The notes beneath the pieces are model-generated. The model was not told the DNA's origin. It ran no database searches and was given only the letters and a program-made list of their open reading frames with translations. Positions 44,521-47,858 of a stretch of DNA of 47,858 nucleotides are shown piece after piece. Positions within the stretch are counted from its first letter, which is position 1. Every line of letters starts with the position of its first letter. Both the position numbers and the translations under genes were made by a program. Source of the DNA: Pseudomonadota bacterium (GTDB lineage Bacteria > Pseudomonadota > Gammaproteobacteria > Burkholderiales > Rhodocyclaceae); assembly GCA_018262235.1 (NCBI GenBank), contig JAGTRY010000017.1:1-47858 (forward strand), written 5' to 3'.

Positions 44521-46059
44521 GTGAGCGAATATCTGTTGGAGATGCAGGGCATCGTCAAAGCCTTCTCGGGCGTGAAGGCGCTGGACGGAATCGATCTCGT
44601 TGTGCGGGCTGGCGAATGTGTCGGCTTGTGCGGCGAGAACGGCGCAGGCAAATCGACCCTGATGAAAGTGCTCTCGGCCGTGTATCCGCACGGCACCTGG
44701 GAAGGACGAATCCTGTGGGATGGCGAGCCACTGTGCGCGCGTGACATCCGGGAAACCGAAGCGGCCGGGATCGTCATCATCCACCAGGAGCTGATGCTGG
44801 TGCCGCATCTGTCGGTGGCGGAGAACATCTTTCTCGGCAACGAGATCACCGGCCCCGGTGGGCTGCTCAACTATGCCGCGATGTATCAGCGTGCGGCCGA
44901 GCTGATGGCCGAGCTGAAGATGCCGGAAGTAAACGTGGCCTTGCCCGTGTCGCAGTACGGCGGTGGTCACCAGCAGCTCATCGAAATCGCCAAGGCCTTG
45001 AACAAGAAAGCCCGCCTGCTGATTCTCGACGAGCCGACGTCTTCCCTGACCAAGGCCGAGACGGCGATCCTGCTCGACATCATCCTGGCCCTGAAGAAAA
45101 AGGGCGTGGCCTGCGTGATGATCTCGCACAAGCTCGACGAGATCGCCGCCGTGTGCGACACCATCAGCGTGATCCGTGATGGTACGCATGTGGCGACACG
45201 GCCGATGGGCGAGCTCTCGGTCGACCAGATCATCACCCTGATGGTCGGGCGCGAAATCAAGAATCTGTATCCGCGTGAAGAACACGCCATTGGCGAGGTG
45301 ATCTTCGAAGCGCGCAACATCACCTGTCATGACATCGACAACCCGGCGCGTAAAAAGGTCGACAACATCTCTTTCCAGTTGCGTCGTGGCGAAATCCTCG
45401 GTGTGGCCGGGTTGGTGGGGGCGGGTCGAACCGAACTGGCGATGGCGATTTTTGGCTGTTATCCGGGGCGTTACGAGGCGACCGTGCTGCTGGATGGCCG
45501 GGTGCTGCAGATCGATTCGCCGCAAGCGGCCGTGCAGGCAGGTGTGTGCCTGGTACCGGAAGATCGCAAGCGGCATGGCATCGTGCCCTTGCTGGGAGTG
45601 GGTTACAACATCACGCTATCGGTGCTGCAGCGGTTCAGCAAGTACGGTGTCATCGACCCGTCCGCCGAGATGCAAACCATCGAGCAGATGATCCAGCGCA
45701 TGCACATCAAAACGGCCACGCCCTTGCTGGCGATCCAGGGCTTGTCCGGGGGCAATCAGCAAAAAGCGGTGCTTGCCAAGATGCTGCTGCCGCAGCCGCG
45801 TGTGCTTATCCTCGATGAACCCACGCGCGGTGTCGATGTGGGAGCCAAATACGAGATCTACAAGCTGATGATGGCGCTGGTGAAAGATGGCATGTCCATC
45901 ATCATGATCAGCTCCGAATTGCCTGAAGTGCTGGGCGTCAGTGACCGGGTGCTGGTCATTGGCGAAGGCCAGTTGCGCGGTGATTTCGTCAATGCTGGCT
46001 TGACCCAGGAAACCGTGATGGCGGCCGCCATCGGCAAGGCCGAGGCGCTCGCGGCTTGA
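44521..46059 (+). CDS. xylG: Xylose ABC transporter ATP-binding protein
   Basis: XylG is the double ATPase of the xylose importer. It contains two ABC domains: Walker A GENGAGKS (38-45) in the first and the degenerate GLVGAGRT in the second, each followed by a DEPT segment. The first signature is atypical (QYGGGHQQL), the second is LSGGNQQK, both as usual in this family. [12 protein letters not shown] matches E. coli XylG closely. AGGAGG (44511-44516) lies 4 bases before the GTG at 44521, while the ATG at 44518 is too close to it. I therefore start at GTG, giving 512 residues. Confidence 0.92.
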   Translation: MSEYLLEMQGIVKAFSGVKALDGIDLVVRAGECVGLCGENGAGKSTLMKVLSAVYPHGTWEGRILWDGEPLCARDIRETEAAGIVIIHQELMLVPHLSVAENIFLGNEITGPGGLLNYAAMYQRAAELMAELKMPEVNVALPVSQYGGGHQQLIEIAKALNKKARLLILDEPTSSLTKAETAILLDIILALKKKGVACVMISHKLDEIAAVCDTISVIRDGTHVATRPMGELSVDQIITLMVGREIKNLYPREEHAIGEVIFEARNITCHDIDNPARKKVDNISFQLRRGEILGVAGLVGAGRTELAMAIFGCYPGRYEATVLLDGRVLQIDSPQAAVQAGVCLVPEDRKRHGIVPLLGVGYNITLSVLQRFSKYGVIDPSAEMQTIEQMIQRMHIKTATPLLAIQGLSGGNQQKAVLAKMLLPQPRVLILDEPTRGVDVGAKYEIYKLMMALVKDGMSIIMISSELPEVLGVSDRVLVIGEGQLRGDFVNAGLTQETVMAAAIGKAEALAA

Positions 46060-46082
46060 AACCTTCATAAGGTCCATAAACC

Positions 46083-47231
46083 ATGCAATCCATTGCTCGC
46101 AGCATCCAGCAGATTTTCTCCCGCTACAAGATCCTTGCCCTGCTGCTCGCCATCGTGGCGATCTGGTCTTTCTTTACCTGGCAAAGCGAGGGCTCCTTCC
46201 TGACCGCGCGCAACTTTGCCAACCTGCTGCGCCAGATGGCAATTACCGGCATGCTGGCCTCGGGTATGGTCTTCGTGATCATCGCCGGCGAGATCGATCT
46301 GTCGGTCGGCTCCTTGCTGGGCTTGCTCGGTGGTGTGGCGGCGGTGCTCGACGCATCTTTCCATCTGCCGGTCGCGCTGAACTTTGCCATCGTGCTGGGG
46401 CTGGGGTTGCTGCTGGGCTTGTTCAACGGCTACTGGGTGGCTTACCTGCGCGTGCCTTCATTCATTGTCGGTCTGGCCGGGATGCTGATCTTCCGTGGCA
46501 TTCTGCTGGCGGTCACCAAAGGCTCGACGATTTCCGTCGAATCCGAAAACTTCGTGGCTTTCGGGCAGAGCTATCTGCCGGTGACGGCTGGCTATGTGCT
46601 CGGGGTGGCGATCTTCGTGTTGCAGGGTGTGCTGATGCTGCGTGGCCGCGCCAATCGGCAGCGTTACCAACTGGCGGTGCCGCCGCTGTGGCAGGAGGCG
46701 GTGAAGCTGGTGGTCATCGGACTGATCATTGCCGGCTTTGTCGAAGCGCTGAACAGTTACGAGGGCATCCCGCTGCCAGTGCTGCTGATGCTGGCAATCC
46801 TTGGCGGTTTCTCCTTTCTAGCGCGCCATACCGTGTTCGGGCGGCGCATCTATGCCGTCGGGTCCAACCTTGAAGCCACACGGCTGTCAGGCGTGAATAC
46901 GCGTCTGGTGAAGATGGCGCTGTTCGGGGTGATGGGGCTGATGTGTGCCCTGGCTGGCCTGACCAACACGGCGCGCATGGCCGCCGGCTCGCCTTCTTCA
47001 GGCAACATGGGCGAGCTGGACGCGATTGCCTCCTGCTTCATCGGCGGCACCTCGATGCGCGGCGGCTCCGGGACCGTGCTCGGCGCCCTGATCGGCGCCC
47101 TGATCATGGCCAGCCTGGACAACGGCATGTCCATGCTCAGCGTGGAGAGCTACTGGCAGATGATCGTCAAGGGCTCGATCCTGCTGCTGGCGGTGTGGGT
47201 GGATGTGATGTCAGGCTCCAGCGAGCGCTGA
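46083..47231 (+). CDS. xylH: Xylose ABC transporter permease
   Basis: XylH forms the membrane channel of the xylose importer. The 382-residue protein is strongly hydrophobic with about ten helices. It carries family segments GMVFVIIAGEIDLSVGSLLG, NGYWVAYLRVPSFIVGLAGM, GRRIYAVGSNLEATRLSGV and a Gly-rich stretch GGTSMRGGSGTVLGALIGAL. It follows xylG by 23 bases and completes the importer. Xylose isomerase and kinase genes are not in the window. Confidence 0.93.
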   Translation: MQSIARSIQQIFSRYKILALLLAIVAIWSFFTWQSEGSFLTARNFANLLRQMAITGMLASGMVFVIIAGEIDLSVGSLLGLLGGVAAVLDASFHLPVALNFAIVLGLGLLLGLFNGYWVAYLRVPSFIVGLAGMLIFRGILLAVTKGSTISVESENFVAFGQSYLPVTAGYVLGVAIFVLQGVLMLRGRANRQRYQLAVPPLWQEAVKLVVIGLIIAGFVEALNSYEGIPLPVLLMLAILGGFSFLARHTVFGRRIYAVGSNLEATRLSGVNTRLVKMALFGVMGLMCALAGLTNTARMAAGSPSSGNMGELDAIASCFIGGTSMRGGSGTVLGALIGALIMASLDNGMSMLSVESYWQMIVKGSILLLAVWVDVMSGSSER

Positions 47232-47302
47232 GCGCCGGCTGTTGTCTTGCGGCAAGGTGCTGCCGTGACCGATGGATGGGGCCGGGCCGCGTGGCCTGTT
47301 CA

Positions 47303-47857
47303 TCAGGGCTTGCTCAGGCACGGGTCTTTCCCCGAATCCAGGGGGCTTGTGCTGCCGAGACCGTGAAATGCCCAGCTGTAGTCACTGGCGCCCAGGGTCA
47401 GGAGCAGTACGCCGTGTTCGTGGGTGATCGCCGCCTCGCTGCCGGGCTGGCGTGTGCTGAGCGGATACAGACCCGCACCACCGGTGCCTACCACGAACTG
47501 GCGCGGCGCACGCGGATTCACACTGCCATCGGTGGCGAGATGGCCAAAGCGTTCATAGTGATGATCGTGCCCGTTCAGGATCAGATCGGCGCCCGCGTCC
47601 TGCAGCATGGCCAGCGCCGGGCGCATCGTTGGGTTATTGCCATGCAGGCCTGAGCTGAATACCGGGTAATGCCACAGGGCCAGCAGGCACGTGTGCTTGC
47701 CACGAGCGCGGGCAAGATCCGCCCGCAGCCATTCAAGCTGGGCCGTGGCGGCCGTGGCCTGGAGCTGGCTGTTGAGAGAAACAATGTGCCAGCTGCCGAG
47801 GTCGAGGCTGTAATAACCGCGTCGATCTGGCCCGGCATTTGCTCCGAAAAAATCGAA
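47303..47857 (-). CDS. Metallophosphoesterase, C-terminal part (5' end outside the window)
   Basis: The minus-strand frame is open without interruption from the window edge to a stop at 47303, giving 184 residues of a longer protein. Visible motifs are GYYSLDLGSWHIVSLNS, LLALWHYPVFSSG (metal-binding His) and LNGHDHHYERF (the GHDH metal-binding motif), typical of purple-acid-phosphatase-like calcineurin-fold phosphoesterases. The protein ends shortly after a VVGTGGAGLYPL segment common in this group. The signal peptide, if any, is outside the window. It converges on xylH with 71 bases between stops. Confidence 0.88.
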   Translation of the reverse strand, partial: FDFFGANAGPDRRGYYSLDLGSWHIVSLNSQLQATAATAQLEWLRADLARARGKHTCLLALWHYPVFSSGLHGNNPTMRPALAMLQDAGADLILNGHDHHYERFGHLATDGSVNPRAPRQFVVGTGGAGLYPLSTRQPGSEAAITHEHGVLLLTLGASDYSWAFHGLGSTSPLDSGKDPCLSKP

Positions 47858-47858
47858 A

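Noticed and set aside
47303-47838. Two overlapping minus-strand open frames in the metallophosphoesterase region, suggesting a frameshift
   Set aside because: Reading the frame that ends at 47303 back to the window edge shows no stop and continuous phosphoesterase sequence (GYYSLDLGSW through GHDHHYERF). The other frame is a shadow.

Overview
The window is about 48 kb of chromosome from a betaproteobacterium, most probably of the Rhodocyclales or a close relative. The evidence is indirect: moderately high GC, the block ispE / tRNA-Gln / prs / rplY / pth / ychF, the run birA-coaX-SPOR-coaE-zapD, the neighbourhood fdx-coaD-rsmD / M16 pair / ftsY, and an SAH riboswitch ahead of ahcY-metF. No rRNA, CRISPR array, phage or intact insertion sequence is visible. 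Almost everything is recognisable housekeeping, with a few accessory insertions.

Layout. 1-570: start of a P-loop ATPase that runs off the left edge, followed by lower-GC spacer DNA with a REP-like palindrome. 571-4293: exported-looking extradiol dioxygenase, a Crp/Fnr-type regulator and a CycA-type amino-acid permease. 4605-9475: a REC-GGDEF*-EAL c-di-GMP protein (GGDEF motif lost), then the SAH riboswitch controlling ahcY and metF. 9528-9742: tandem tRNA-Lys (UUU and CUU) and terminator. 9785-13559 (minus): birA-coaX-SPOR-coaE-zapD. 13606-18602: ntrBC, a small DUF4124 protein and glnA with a sigma54 promoter and an NtrC-type enhancer. 18603-22166 (plus): rhodanese, nadA, a YbhP-like phosphodiesterase and a ClsB-like cardiolipin synthase. 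22173-30606 (minus): gluQ, a stand-alone receiver protein, ychF-pth-rplY-prs, tRNA-Gln, ispE-lolB and a TPR protein. 30695-33593 (plus): mutM and a dynamin-like GTPase. 33675-34990 (minus): ferredoxin, coaD, rsmD. 35105-38952: an orphan Tat-type periplasmic binding protein and a catalytic/non-catalytic pair of M16 peptidases. 39047-43129 (plus): ftsY, a secreted alpha/beta hydrolase, ftsE and ftsX. 43345-47231 (plus): a xylose ABC importer xylFGH. 47303-47857: 3' part of a metallophosphoesterase.

How the genes work together. AhcY and MetF share the methyl cycle and sit behind a sensor of S-adenosylhomocysteine. NtrB/NtrC is the expected activator of glnA, and the glnA upstream region carries the matching sites. 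Three coenzyme-A enzymes (CoaX, CoaD, CoaE) and BirA cover cofactor supply. ZapD, FtsY, FtsE and FtsX belong to cell division and membrane targeting; LolB, ClsB and the M16 pair belong to the envelope. XylFGH, and perhaps the secreted hydrolase, point to use of plant-derived pentoses.

I saw no clear new defence or mobile system. The best candidates for something undescribed are a roughly 100-nt nested fold after the hydrolase (41241-41344), the dynamin-like GTPase, the truncated ATPase in atypical DNA at the left edge, and the two secreted-protein insertions in the rsmD/ftsY/ftsEX neighbourhood.
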